DNA of 64,000 bases from Astropecten irregularis (taxonomy: Eukaryota; Echinodermata; Asteroidea; Paxillosida; Astropectinidae), in NCBI GenBank assembly GCA_963971285.1, contig OZ020261.1, positions 5,521,983 to 5,585,982 of the forward strand. Direction: 5' to 3'. The notes beneath the pieces were generated by a model, which was not told the origin of the DNA, did not search any database, and worked only from the letters and a program-made list of their open reading frames with translations. Positions 1 through 13,900 of this stretch are shown piece after piece. A program made the position numbers and the translations under genes. How positions within the stretch are numbered: position 1 is the stretch's first letter; every line of letters starts with the position of its first letter.

Positions 1-599
1 ATACCACATACATCCCCCAACACACTCTTGTTACATTGTAACGGACCCACCCCAAAAAATCCTATACAGAATTTCCTCAGATTCATGGAAATCAATGGAA
101 ACACAATGTAGAGGGCGCACTCTGTCACATTTCTTCCAGCAAATGAGGGCGCACTCCAGCTGGCGATTAATTTCCCCTGTTTCTATTTGTGTGTGTGTGT
201 GTGAGTTCTCCCTAAGCATTCGTCTCGTAGCAGGATAGCTTTCCTGTGCTCTAATAAATATGACAACAAACGGATGCTTCAAAGCATTAAAGACTGTTGT
301 CTTTTTCAACGAATACCATGAACAAGTCTTTAAGGGATGTAGAACAGTACATGGAAATGACAGAATTAAGCTATAGGCCTACCGTATACCCCAAAACGAC
401 TTGCGATTCATGTACATGTAATTGGCCCTGCAGTGTATATTACACGGAAAGCTAGTAGACGTACACCATGCTTGTACCGCAGTAATGGCGGATGATATTT
501 CGTGCCGTTGGATCGGTGTATTTTTTCTGTATAGAAACCCACGCCTCTTCCCAACATGGTGAGTATACTCATTGTGGAGTTGTTTTTTTGGCTACTTAC
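1..599. other. Intron of the paralogue (left edge), no feature recognised
   Basis: Apart from a short (GT)n run near 188-202, I see no exon, element or RNA gene. The next paralogue exon (phase 1 entry) should lie beyond the edge. Confidence 0.5.
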
Positions 600-869
600 T
601 GATGGTAAAAAGGGTATGAGACCACGCCAACCCTCCATTCAAGGACAAGGAGGCCCTGACGTGGCCAATACGATCCATCATGGGCATGATGCAGGTAGCC
701 TTGTACTTGCTGACGAAGGTGCAAGGCACCGTGGCCGAGATGGCTTCATCACTGTCTACCTCTTTGAACTGAAACATGATTTCGTTGCTGGCGTCGAAAC
801 ACTTGCCGCCGAAGGTGAGCCTGCTTCCGCCCCGCATACTGGCATGAGTTGGGTAGACCAACAGATCAT
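600..869 (-). CDS. Mesh-like paralogue exon 7: IPT/TIG-like E-set domain
   Basis: 270 bases, phase 1 at both ends; acceptor TCTCATAG, donor GTAAGT. VYPTHASMRGGSRLTFGG is the IPT opening; KCFD, VPCTF and TCIMP supply the spaced cysteines. It matches the 285-base E-set exon of the sister gene. Confidence 0.9.
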
Positions 870-3800
870 CTATGAGACAAGGTATAGACACACATAAAAT
901 GATGATAACAAATGCTGGCTCGAGAAGCTTATTAGGGTCATTTAAATTAGGGGATTAGAACAAGCTTTGGCTTAGGCTTAGGCTACTACTGATGTTGCTA
1001 CTACTGCTGCTGTTGCTCCCACTGCTGCTGCTACTCCTGCTACTGATGCTGCTGCTACTACTATTGTTGTTACTGCTGCTGCTGCTATTGCTACTGATGC
1101 TGCTGGTACGCATATTGTTGCTAATGCTGTTACTGCTGCTGTCGCTACTGGTGCTGCTGTTACTCTTGCTGCTGCTTCTGCTGCTACTGCTGCTACTGGT
1201 GCTGGTGCTGCTGTTACTGTTACTGCTGCTACTGCTGCTACTACAACAGCTACTGATTATGTTTCTGCTGCTTCTACCGAAGCCTCTGATCTGCTAGTGC
1301 AAAATTAATCTTGATCTTCATTTGCTGCAATGCTGCGTGATGCTGCTACTGCTGTTTATATTGTTGCTGCTGCTACTGCTGCTACTGCTGTTATTGTTGT
1401 TGCTGCTACTGCTGCTGCTACAGCTGCTACTGTTGCTGGTGCAGCTGCTACAGCTGCTACTGCTGCTACTGCTGCTGCTACAGCTGCTACTGCTGCTGCT
1501 ACAGCTGCTACTGCTGCTACTGCTGCTACTGCTGCTTCTGCTGCTGGAGCAGTTGCTACTGCTGCTGCTGCTACAGCTGCTATTGATTCTGTTTCTGCTT
1601 CTTCTACCGAAGCATCTGCTAGTGCGAAATTAATCTTGATCTTCTTTTGCTGCAATGCTGCGTGATGCTGCTGCTAATAATGTCGCCACGTCCTATTGCT
1701 GCAGCTGCTGGTATTGTAACTATTGCTGCTGAAGCTGTTACTATTTAGTGACAAGTCTCAGCTCTTTGTTTATGTTAACAAAATACGTACCCCATAAAAT
1801 CCCTTACCCAAATACCACCAATGTTTCTAATTTTAGGTCATCATGAACTGCTCTTTTACCTGATTCTCTGCATTCAGGATAATACACCTCGCTGTCGGTG
1901 ACTCGGTAGATGAAGACACCGGGTGTTTCTTTCTTATCAAGGTTGGATTCCTGAGGTAGGTCCAGAGCGCCTCGATCGAAGTCTCTTAAGTCCACCAAGT
2001 ATGAATTTCGGCCATCACCACTATCGAAACCGATCTGGGTTGGGGGAAGAAATGTAATGACGCTACGTAGGTGTTATTCACCTGCTTTGTATACCCTTCA
2101 GAAGGATACCGCAAATTCAGTTGTTAACTTCATTTCAGGTCAAGACAAAGTGTCCAGGCCATGCTGACCAGTCCTGGCTGAAGCTGACTCTATTATAACC
2201 AGCCCTTTAAAATGTTTCAAGCCTCTAAAACCAGTGGCATTTCTCAAAGCTCGACTCTGGCTTCGTCTATCTTATCTAATAATTCCATGCTGAAAATATA
2301 GGTTGCGTTTTTTTTATTGAAGCTGAAGCTCTGTTTTCACGGTGTTCAAACCAGATAATCTGCTTCCGAACCGCGACCAAAAGCCCCTATTTTGAATTTT
2401 TGATACCCATAATATTTTTAATGGATTCACGAAACGGTGCCGAAACCGGAGCTGGAAACAAAGCCGGAGCCGAAGCCGGAGCCGGATCCGGAGCCGAGAT
2501 TTTGAGAAAGGTTCCATACAGGACGAGAATGCAGGCTATGTATACATGGCCCGACATCTTGGGCAGAATAAACTCAGTGCAAAACGTCGTGTACAGTACA
2601 CATACCTGAACGTCCCTATCCCAGTTGATGTCTCTATAGAAGAAGAACACGAACGTGTTCACTGCATCAGACGCCACAGCACACTGGAACGTGTTTTCCT
2701 GGTATGAGAGAAAGGTAGGATTGTGTATGTGTGATTTCAATCATAATGAGAAAACGTATCAGTGAGTTGAATTTGGTCTCTATGACACATTTCTGTGAAC
2801 AGATAACGTTTTAGTTTTAACCCCGAAATAAGCCGATGAACACAAATCATCATTCGCTTCGATGAACATCGAGTTGTGACGTGGTCAGTTTAGCTACGCA
2901 AACATTCCCGTTGAGTATGGTACTTTAAGGTCGTGTCCCAAATGTCTGGCTGCGGCCGTAAATTTCTCTCGCACCTATATCAGCCACTACCCAGTGACTG
3001 CAGCTGCTTCGTAAAAGACTTGTGTGTTATTTACGGTTGAGCCAGATATTTTGGACACGGCCGGTCTAATATGGCATTTTGGGAGATCCGTACATTTCAC
3101 CCACGATTGGAGCTATTACTATAGATGGCGGCATACCATAGAGCTATATTAAAATAACTAGAGTGCTAGCTCAGCGTTCTCCGTGCGTAGACGCTTTGAT
3201 GCCGTCCTGGGCCCAGTCATTTTGAATTTGAGTGCGTGTCTGTGGAACAAGAACACTTTGACTGGAATGCCTTTCGAAGAGTGTACTCTATATGCAACAC
3301 CGGTAAGCGCGTCTTGATGACGCTTGCAATCATTGTGTGACTGAAGTGCTGCTCGTGTACGAAAATGAAACTCGCATTTACTGGAGGTGCGTCGGATTTT
3401 GGGGACGTATTTGCCTTCGATAACGCACCTATATAGAACACAACGCAGATATGCAAATGAACGTACACAAAACGTACAAAACGTTGTGTTTTCCATAGGT
3501 TTGTGCACAAACATGGATGCGTCCAGCAGGCATCACTTTGTACACAGAGCTAGCGCTCTAGTAATTTTAATATAGCTCTATGCGGTGTACTCACTTTCAC
3601 GGGGTCGGACGTGTCTCCGTGGTCCCCAACCCCGGCCCACGTGACAATAAGCATTTTCTTGGGATGGAAGTTGCTGTAGCGGACAAAGTGCTGCCTGACA
3701 AGACGACTAGCCTCGCCTAGAGTCCCTGGATCTGCCGTTAGACGATAGTATATACTGCCCGCTACCGTCAGATCAACATCAGCGAAGAACGGGGCTATTA

Positions 3801-4905
3801 GGATATGTTCCTCTCCTTCCTAGAAGAACCAATTGAATCGAACGAAATCAAACCCAATCATCCAATAACCACAAGGGAAACTGACTAAATTGAAGTCATT
3901 GAAAAGTGAACAAAGCAAACTTCACCGTAGCGGGATTCGAACCGGCGAACTCCTGTACGGTATTCAGAAGGTTTCGCCGGTTCGAATCCCGCTCCTGTCA
4001 AATGACTTTTCAGATTTTCTTATAATTTATGTCCGGGTCCATTTCTAAGATCAATACAAGTAATAGTACACTGGAAATGCCTCATGGACTAAAATAATGA
4101 CCTGAAATAGAAATGGCTGACGTTTCGATCCTTTAGCAGGATCTTTCTAATAGGCTTGGAGAGAGTTCGACGTGCTAGGATAGAAACGTCGAGTCCATTT
4201 AAGTGCAAAAATTCTAAAAATTTGTTTACACTTCGCCAGTGAACATTGCCATTTGCTTGAAACATCGCTTGCGAATACAATAATGCAAAAAAGGGTTCCA
4301 AAACATGTTTAACTTTTATTGTAGACGTAGGATTATTAACTTCTATACAACAAAAATCTGTTCCTTTTAAGTTTTTTTCTGGGGGGGGGGGGTTCATGAC
4401 AACTCATTGGATTCCGCTCTTACCTTCTTTTGTAATGGTATTGGTTCGTAGTCATATTGGTCAAATTTGTTGACGAAAGACAGAAGGCCGTTTTCGTTGA
4501 TCTAGAAAATAGATATTTGCATAGAAATATTGAAACAATAAAATACCACATAAAGACCTCCTTACGTAACATATTGTACTTCACCTTCATGCAAATGTCC
4601 TTGTTGAAAGCAATACATTGGACATTCGACAAAATGATCATTTAACACATACGCCTACTACATTATATAGTTTTGTCCCCGTATGGACGCTCACAGAAGT
4701 TTATAGTGTTTGGGTACGGCTCAATTTTTGGCTTACGCAATTCTGTTCAAATGAGTTTATATCAACCGATATGTCACTACATCAAGTAAAAATGTGTGTC
4801 TTTTCATTTCAGTGCAGCTGTGAACGTTCACAATTTTTGGAATGAGCCAGTGTCCTTTCTCAAAAGCTCGGCCCCGGCTCCGGCTACGGCTCAGGATCAG
4901 GCTCA

Positions 4906-4988
<83 letters not shown>

Positions 4989-7900
4989 AGGCTCCGGCTC
5001 AGGCTCCGGCTCAGGCTCCGGCTCAGGCTCCGCACGCATTTCGTGCATGAATCAATTTCAAAATAACGGGTTTCAAGAGACATTTGGCTGTGGTTCTGAA
5101 GTAGATGATCTGGTTTGAACACGAAACGGAGCTTCAGCTTCAATGAAAACTATATTTTAAGCATTATGGTATACAGGGACGAAGCCGGAGCCTATAAAGT
5201 CGGAGCCGAGCTTTGAGAAAGGCCTTAGGGGCCTTTTTGAAATAAGGCTTGAGACTAGGCTTGGCATTTGTTTTTCTTCTGCCCTTTTGTGTCCTAAATG
5301 AAATGAAGGGCTTGAGATACATGGCGAAGCTGGAGCCTTTCCCCAGCTTCATCATGTGGCCCAATCCCTTCATTTCATTTTGTGGGTTTCAAATGGAGGT
5401 AGCGAATAAGTCCCAATCCTAACCTAAAGCCTGGTTTCGTAAAGGCCACTAGGTCGCCTTACACATTACGGAGAATACGGACGATTGTAAATAGTGCACC
5501 ACCAAGAGTTGGCAATACGTTGGCCAATCACGATACGCTGAATTGAATCTCTCGATCAAATGATGCGCGTGGCTGGAAAGGGTCGACAAATTCTGCGCAT
5601 TCTGATTGGCCAACGCGTTGAAGATTCTTGGTGGCGCACTATCTTTGAATCGCCCGTATTAGAATGGAACCGTGACCCATTGCCTTGCACTGCATCTGTA
5701 AACACAATAATCCAGTTAATTTCATGGCCCTAGCTGCTCAGCACAAAATATTTGCTAACCATGAAATTTCTGTCTAAATAAAAACAGGGTTAACGACCAA
5801 ATTTCCATGTGTTGTGCATCGCTTGTGAATTTGTAACGATGATTTGTTAATTTGGGCAAGACATTTTTGTGCTAAGCAAATTTTTTTTGCTTAGCAGCTC
5901 CATGAAATTGGGCCCAGGATTCCCACACTTGCTTCTCTGTTCAATCTTGACCATCGAAAGCAGTAGGTTTTAAGCGATACCAATGGAAGATTTTGGAGAA
6001 CCGGACTTCAAGTCAACAGCGCACGCGCACGAAATTGTGGGCATGTGCGCATTGTTTTGTCGCGTGCGTGTGCGCTTGCGCTTTTGACTAGAAGGACGGC
6101 TCTACATACAAAGTCTCCCATTCTAGACCACTGATCTATACAAACTGGATAGGTCGCGGGTGCAGTGATTAGACGGCGAGCTGTGAAGTCACCAGCGGCC
6201 ATGTTAGGATATTCAGCACAATACTCATTGCACTGCATGACTGCACAGCAGGCAGTGCAGCAATTCACTGTATACGCCGGCTGCCGGGCCTGCCAATGTA
6301 TTGAATATCCCAAAATGGCCGCACGGATGCTTCACCTGCAGAGCAGCGCGACCTATCCAGTTTGTATAGATCATTGTTCTAGACCCTTGGAAAACACATT
6401 ACGGCGCAAAACTTACGTATATGGTCCTGTACTTCTTGCCGTAGAACGTGAACGGTGTGTTCATATTCCTAATCAGCTTACTGATGTCGTTCTGTTTATC
6501 GAACACGCTATCACCTACTGCAGAACCTTGACCGTAGTCAAACATGAACACCTCTGCTTCCGTCTGGCCTGGAGTTTGGTGAAGATTTCAGTCAGGAGAT
6601 AGAGAGATAAAGACATTTTAGTCATTACTATGTACTGCGTGCATTTTCGTTTGAAAACGTTCACGAGATGGGAGTGGAAGAATTGTTTATGGCTACATGG
6701 GTATTATATTGCTGCAAGAGCGCTGTGGCCTAGACGTGGTCTGTCGTGTTGTGAACGCAAAGTCTTGTGGTCAATCTACAGATTGTGGGTTCGAATCCAG
6801 CCATGGGTTAATGGTTCTTGCGTCCTTGGGTAAGATGCTTTATGACATATTGCTCCTCTTCACCCTGGTATAAATGGGTACATGGGAGGGTAGAGATGGC
6901 TTTGTGGTTTGATTAGCCTCTGTGCGTCCTACGGCAACCAGGGCTGTATACTCTCCAGGGAGTTTCAGGTATGTAATAATTGTAGCCTAATGACCAGGGA
7001 TAATAGTAATACTGTACGCGCATAGATACATCATACGTTGATTGTGATATGCGCTATATAAAACTTCAGATCAGAAAATGATCAACAAGGATGAAAAATC
7101 TAGGGACATTTTAAGGGGGTATATTGGATCATAAAAGTCAGTTGAAGAGTATCTTCCAAATGGGAGACTTTTGAGAATCGGTTTTCATGTCAACAGCGCA
7201 CGTGCACGCAATTGTGAGCATGCGCGCGCACGCGCACAAATTGCGTGCGCGTGCGCTGTTGACATGAAGACCGATTCTCAAAAATGTTACATTCTCAGGA
7301 GTTCCCCTTTTCATTAATAATGAATATTAATGATCCGTCGTCAGGGAGGTACAAATATGCAAATGAGGCTTGTCTTTCACCGACGTAATTGAGCACTGCA
7401 TACTCGGTGCTTTGTTGAGTGTTCATGAACAAGTAGTGTCTTGGCCTTGGTGGGATTCGAACCCACGATCTCATTTTCATTACTTTGATTCCTTCCACGA
7501 TTATGGTTTAAGATCTTTCAAACTTAAAGATTATAAATTCCTTTTGCCGAACTGCATCTTAAAGAGTCAACGCCAGAGTTAAGCCTCATACAGGTTTTTG
7601 CCAAACTCATACTACGTCTTTTATGTAAACCAATGTAACAGCGTGCTGTGCTATAAAAACATATTAATTTTACTGCACACAGCTCAAAGCCTCGCCCATT
7701 TTATGTATGTTTGCCAGGTACCCCGCTTCCCCTATCGCGTTGACATTGCACTTGTGACGTCATGACAATATCGCTGGTACCCCGTGCAAAGAAACATAAT
7801 TTATGATATAATCCGAACGGCATTACTGCCTTGGAAAACCAGTGCCATGTCAACTCAATTGACACTACAGTTTCTCAGATTTTGTTAAATATTAATCGTA

Positions 7901-10900
7901 GGTAAACACTCTGATTAAAAATGACAGTCTGTTCTCGTCTGCTGTGTACTTAACCGATGGACGCTTACAATTGCACGTTCTGTGCGACACCGGTATAGTG
8001 TAGGGACATAATAGCAAAAACATATAACATAGGGAAAACCTACAGAATTACGGGGCTAGTAGTTTTAGGCCAGACGCAGGAGTAGGAATATCACATAATA
8101 CCCGATCTTCATTTTGTCAAAAATGGCAACCATTATTTAAAAGACACTCATCGAGATTGACCGTTTTATAAACGATATACAGCACTATGTGTTTCTGCTT
8201 GCTATTTTATTTTAGTTTCATTGTTTGAATGTTATATGTTCCAGAAACGTTGTCATTGTCCTGAAATTTAAGCTAAAAAGAGGAAGAGAAAGAAGTGAAA
8301 AATAATTTACATTTTCATTGCACACTCACCATAGAGATACATAATTATTTGTTCAGACAGAATTAGCCTTGGTATTTGTTAAAGGTAATATCATACTTTG
8401 GTATTTATCAAGAAAATACAGATTCATGGGCAAAAATACCAAGACAGATACAGTAACAGTCATCTGTGAAAATGTCAGTCCCATACGGTGCCCACTTTTT
8501 GAGAAAACAGTGGAAACAGCCACAGTATTTNNNNNNNNNNNNNNNNNNNNNNNNNNNNNNNNNNNNNNNNNNNNNNNNNNNNNNNNNNNNNNNNNNNNNN
8601 NNNNNNNNNNNNNNNNNNNNNNNNNNNNNNNNNNNNNNNNNNNNNNNNNNNNNNNNNNNNNNNNNNNNNNNNNNNNNNNNNNNNNNNNNNNNNNNNNNNN
8701 NNNNNNNNNNNNNNNNNNNNNNNNNNNNNNAAGGAAAATACAGATTCATGGGCAAAAAATACCAAGAAAGATTCAGTAACAGTCATCTGTGAAAATGTCA
8801 GTCCCATACGGTGCCCACTTTTGAGGGAAAACAGTGGAAACAGCCACAGTATTTCTTAAGTCTTTTGTCGTTTATTTTTGATCTTTAAAAGGTCATTGTT
8901 TTACGAATGTCTAGATAAATACACCATTTCAGGATGAAAAAGTCGGTTCACCGGATGGTGATACCCATACATACTGGAACCGGATTCTGTTTTGGTGTCT
9001 TACCAAAGTATGATACTACCTTTAATAAGATTGTGTACGCTCTAGGTCTGTCCAACTACATGGCAATAAGTTGATGTTATGCTCTAAACTGAAGTACCAT
9101 TTTCAGATCACGAAATACCGCGATTGGACAAAAGAAGAAGGTGTTTTGATGTTAGGTTCTGCTCGTGTCATCTGGATCGTCATAAATGAGTAATTTATTC
9201 ATCATTCATTCCGAGAACGATGTTAGAAATATATGGGCAAAGTTGAAGTACAGATCCTAAAGTATGTCATAGTGTATGAGGTGGGGAAGTGTCACAGTGC
9301 GTGTGCTGATGGGACGCAGTAGGGTGGCACACTGACCCTAACGCTAGGCAATTTCCTGCTCTAACAGGAAATGCAATAAATAGATAATAGTTGTGACCAT
9401 TTTAGTTATGAATCGATGCACTTTCAGCTCATGACCTCAAAACATCTATATAAGATAACAACAAATGATAACCATAATGATTAAATAATAATAAAAATTA
9501 CCTCTAATTGGTAGCTAATGGAGACATTACTAAAGGGTTGTTCACAAACTTCCTTTACATACATGTATTTCACATCCTCCAAACCAATGAACTTGAAATT
9601 GACATAATATGTCCTTATAGAGAGCATTCTCTGTATTCAATTCAAAATATATAGCTGATACCTTAGGGAGACATCGAAATGTCTCCTTAATTCCCGATGT
9701 CTTCCAAATGCTCACTTTCAGATGCTTACCTGTAATCCCTTATACTCAAATTGTGCTTGTAATACTAATAATGATTAAAGAATCTCTAAACAAGTTACAT
9801 TTTATCAATGGTTGGTAGATCACGAGTAAGAAGGGTTGATCATTTAACGGCTACGAGTCGGATTAGTGTTCTAGGAAACGTAATGAAAAATACACAATTA
9901 TTTTTGACGATAGTTATTCTTGTGTTAAAAGTTACTCGCATAATAAACATAATAAGTGAAAAGTAGCCCATTCATGTCCGGAGCCACGATGTTTGTTGGG
10001 GCAGGGGATAAAAGGCCTAATCAAAAACTTCTTTTTTTTCCAGTGATTTCAAATTTTGGTGTAATACTTATTTATTTCTTGTTTACCCTGGGTTTACCTG
10101 CTCAGTGAAACACACACTGTTTTCCAGAGGTTCCCAGCAATTACAATATGAATCATGAAGGATGGTGCTACACGTGATCGAGTAGCAGGCTTTCATGGCC
10201 GCCCTTTGGCAGCCAGCCACATCAACCCATGATCACGACGAAGCACAGCTTAAGATCTAAAGTGTTAGGGTTTTGTGGAGGGAGGAAAACCGGAGAACCC
10301 GGAGAAAAACCCTCGAAGCATAGGAGAGAACCAAACGCACAACTCTACTCACATATGACCCACAATACGAACAAATCACAAAAAAAATATTCGTTTACAA
10401 CCTCAAGCCAGTAATAGTTCAACTATTATTCTGAGGTCAGTATGACTTATCACATCAACAATAGATTTAATGTTTCCTGTTCATTGGGGCAATCTTCCGT
10501 TCCAGTCTGTCTGTTTGAATTCGGAACCACTGTTTGTTTGTTTGTTTATGTAGAGTGGCTTGTCCAAATTCACCCAAGTTCAGCGATGGCACAAACACAA
10601 ACAAGTGAATTAGAAAGGCAGTGACTTCTTTATTAATGGACCGACTGCATTAAAGGTAGTATCATACTTTGGTAAGGAACCGAAACAGAAATGTTCACAG
10701 ATTTACCTATAACCTACAAGGTATGAAGATGGTGGTGGTAGAAACATACTGTTAAAATTCTTCCGCCTGAAATGGTGTATTTATCCAGATATCAGTAAAA
10801 CAACGACCGAAAATCTGTTTGATCTTTTAAAAGATCAAAAATAAAAGAGAAAAGACTTAAGAAATACTGAGGCCGTTTTTCACTGTTTTCTCAAAAAGTG

Positions 10901-13900
10901 GGCACCGTTTGGGACTGAAAATTTTACAGATGACTCTTACTGTATCGTCCTTGATATTTTTGCCCATGAATCTGTATTTCTTTGACAAAAACCAAAGTAT
11001 GATATAACCTTTAAGTTCATGAAATATACGAGGAAGGAAATAGTTGTGGGTATTTATTATTATCTCTGATGTGAAGATGTACGACCCTTGGCATAGTACT
11101 GTCGTTTCCTTTGTTTATTTATAATTAGTCACACCGCGCGTTTAGCCCAAGTATCAAGTCTTGTTCTCGAATCTTATTTTCTCGGTTTAGAGTTTCATTT
11201 TCTTGTTTAAAACAAAGGACAGCGAAGTGAAACAAGTCTTTGCTGTATAAATGCACAGTCATCTTTTTATAAAAATTTTGTACATAGAAATGAATCAGAC
11301 CAAAGTGCATTCTGTTTTTGGAACAAGGATCAACTAAAGTGCTTAAAACGGAACTAGTCATCAGAGTATAGTGCTTTTGAAAAACTTGACAAATATAGCC
11401 ATCACAATGACGTATTATACTCATATTATTCTTCACTCTTTGTTATTTTTCTACCTTTGATATTGAACCTCCAGTACCCCGCTGTCCCCATCCTCTGACC
11501 ACACTTGTCCACCTCTATCCTCTCGTTGTGGTTTCCTAGCCCCATAATGCATGCTTTACCTGTTTCCCCGGTCACTCTGTCCCCCTTTGCTCTGTTCCCC
11601 TCATCCAAGTACATGTAATAATTTATGTGTATCTTTAGTTGCACGTTTTTGTTCTCTAGCAGAAACTTGAGGCCCTCGTAACTCTAAACATTTAGCCTTT
11701 GAGACAGATACTTCTAGAATCGAAACGGCAGGCCCTTCTACTCTGAGCATTTAGCCTTTGATAAAAATCCTGCTAGGATCGAAACATCATGCCCTCCTAA
11801 CTCTGAGCATTTAGTCTTTGAGAAAGATCCTGCTAGGATCGAAACGTCAGGCCCTCCTTACTGTAAGCATTTAGCCTTTGAGAAAGATCCAGCTAGGGTT
11901 GAAACGTCAGGCCCTTCCTAACTCTGAGCATTAAGCCTTTGAGAAAGATCCTGCAAGAATCGAAACGTCATGCCCTCCTAACTCTGAGTATTTAGCCTTT
12001 GAGAAAGATCCTGCAAGAATCGAAACATCATGCCCTCCTTACTCTGAGCATTTAGCCTTGGAGAAAGATCCAGCTAGGATCGAAACGTCATGCCCTCCTA
12101 AATCTGAGTATTTAGGCTTTGAGAAAGATCCTTCTCGGATTGGAAGGTTAGGCCTTCCTAACTCCATGCTGTTTTTATAAGTTTGGTTTCCAACAAAACC
12201 ACGACATTCAGCCCAGAAATTAAGCAAGAGATCATTGGAATGGGAGACTTTTGAGAACCGGTCTTCAAGTCAACAGCGCACGTGCACGCACAACAGCGCA
12301 GGCGCAAAACAACGCGCGCATGCTCACAATTGCGTGCCCGTGTGCTGTTGACTTGAAGACCGGTTCTCAAAAGTCTCCCATTGACCTTCCTGTGTCCTCA
12401 ACATAACCCCACTATTAGTTTGAGGAAGATTTTGTATTTCAATACTGAGTTGACCGCAAAATCGTTTTTCCGATCCTTAATCCATTCGACAAACACTAGT
12501 CATCGCTGAGCAATGGGAATTCCAATTAAAACCACATCACTTGTTTGTATTGATTCAAATAATTTGTATGCCTTCTTGATTAAAGACGATAACATAGTTT
12601 GGGTAATTAGGAAAAGTCAAGGTGTATTGCCAGTCGACCGAAAATTGTTTCAACAAACGAGGTACATGTAGACAAAATGATGGCGACAATGAATTCGTAA
12701 TCTGAATTAAACTGGAAAAGACCCACTAAATTTTATCATTATGATACTTGGAGTGCTATTTTTGTTATATGTTGAAACCTATAACAATACTGGGTAATTG
12801 AGTGGGTTAGATCAACATACCTTATTCACGGTGGATCCATCCTGCAATCGAAGCAGTGCAATCAAACCGAGACTTGGATTCAAAGTAGTCTGGTACCCGT
12901 TTCCTTTTTTGACTTGGTGTTATCTTTTCCAACGGATATATAAGTAATTGGCAGGACGGTTGCGCCGTGAATAAGGCCTATTAAGGGTGCACCCCAGTAA
13001 ATAGGTCCAAATCAGTCTGCGGAGCTCATTAATATTTTGTATTTTTTAGTCTGGCACTAGTCAACATAGCCGTTTTCAGGGTATTTTACTTTGGGAGGAC
13101 TTTTCTCAAAAATTCATTGGTTACCCTATAGAAAGGAAGATAAAACGAATTCAGTTTCATTTTGGAGTATAGCTTGATTGCCTGAGAAACATCTGCGTAT
13201 TTGTAAATGATTTCTTTTTAAATGGCAATTAGCATGAAAGCCTATGAGTAATTATTTACTGGGGTGAATTGTTAACCCTCCATCAGGCTCGGAAGACTAG
13301 GAACACATTTCTCGATCCACAAGAATGTTTAATTAATGACAGTCAAAGGAGTCAGCTTTCTTAAAAATACTATAGCAATTATTGCATACATCCCAAATTA
13401 GAAATTTTAAAATATCAGCATAGTCTTAGACAAATACTAATAAAGCTTCATTCATCATACTTTCTGCGTTTTATTAAACAAAAGAAGAGATTTATACGAT
13501 GATTATTCTATACTTCTTAATTATCGATGTAAAGTGAAGTTTGCGTAAAAGGTGCGGCCAGGCCTCCGAAATCTGTTAAAAGTGTGGCATCCTTGTTCAA
13601 AAAAAACAAAGCCAGTACTGTAGGTGGCCATAATTATTTGTAGTTGTGAGATTTGTTTTATCAGAATTGACGCTGAAATTCGTGCCATGTGCTTAACCGT
13701 TACCTTTGATATCATAACTTGTGACTAGAAGCAACCCCAGACATTGAACAAGCGCGCAATTATTGACTTAAGGTCGGTTTCTTTTCAAAATTTTCGGTGG
13801 GGTTATCTGACTGAGCTTTTAGCAGACAGTTGTAATGTATGCGTTTTTTCCACTACTACCAACAAGCATCTTACAGAATCAATATGCTACCTATGAAGTT

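Noticed and set aside
992..1665. Long poly-Leu and poly-Ala open frames
   Set aside because: They result from CTG/CTA triplet repeats, are open in several frames at once and have no splice or family signature.
3158..3514. 118-codon minus-strand frame with Cys/His pairs (zinc-finger-like spacing)
   Set aside because: It lies wholly inside an inverted-repeat element, lacks a full C2H2 or other finger, and has no splice support.
7440..7520. tRNA gene on the minus strand (GGGTTCGAATCCCACC)
   Set aside because: No complementary acceptor stem or box A at the right distance; more likely a SINE relic.
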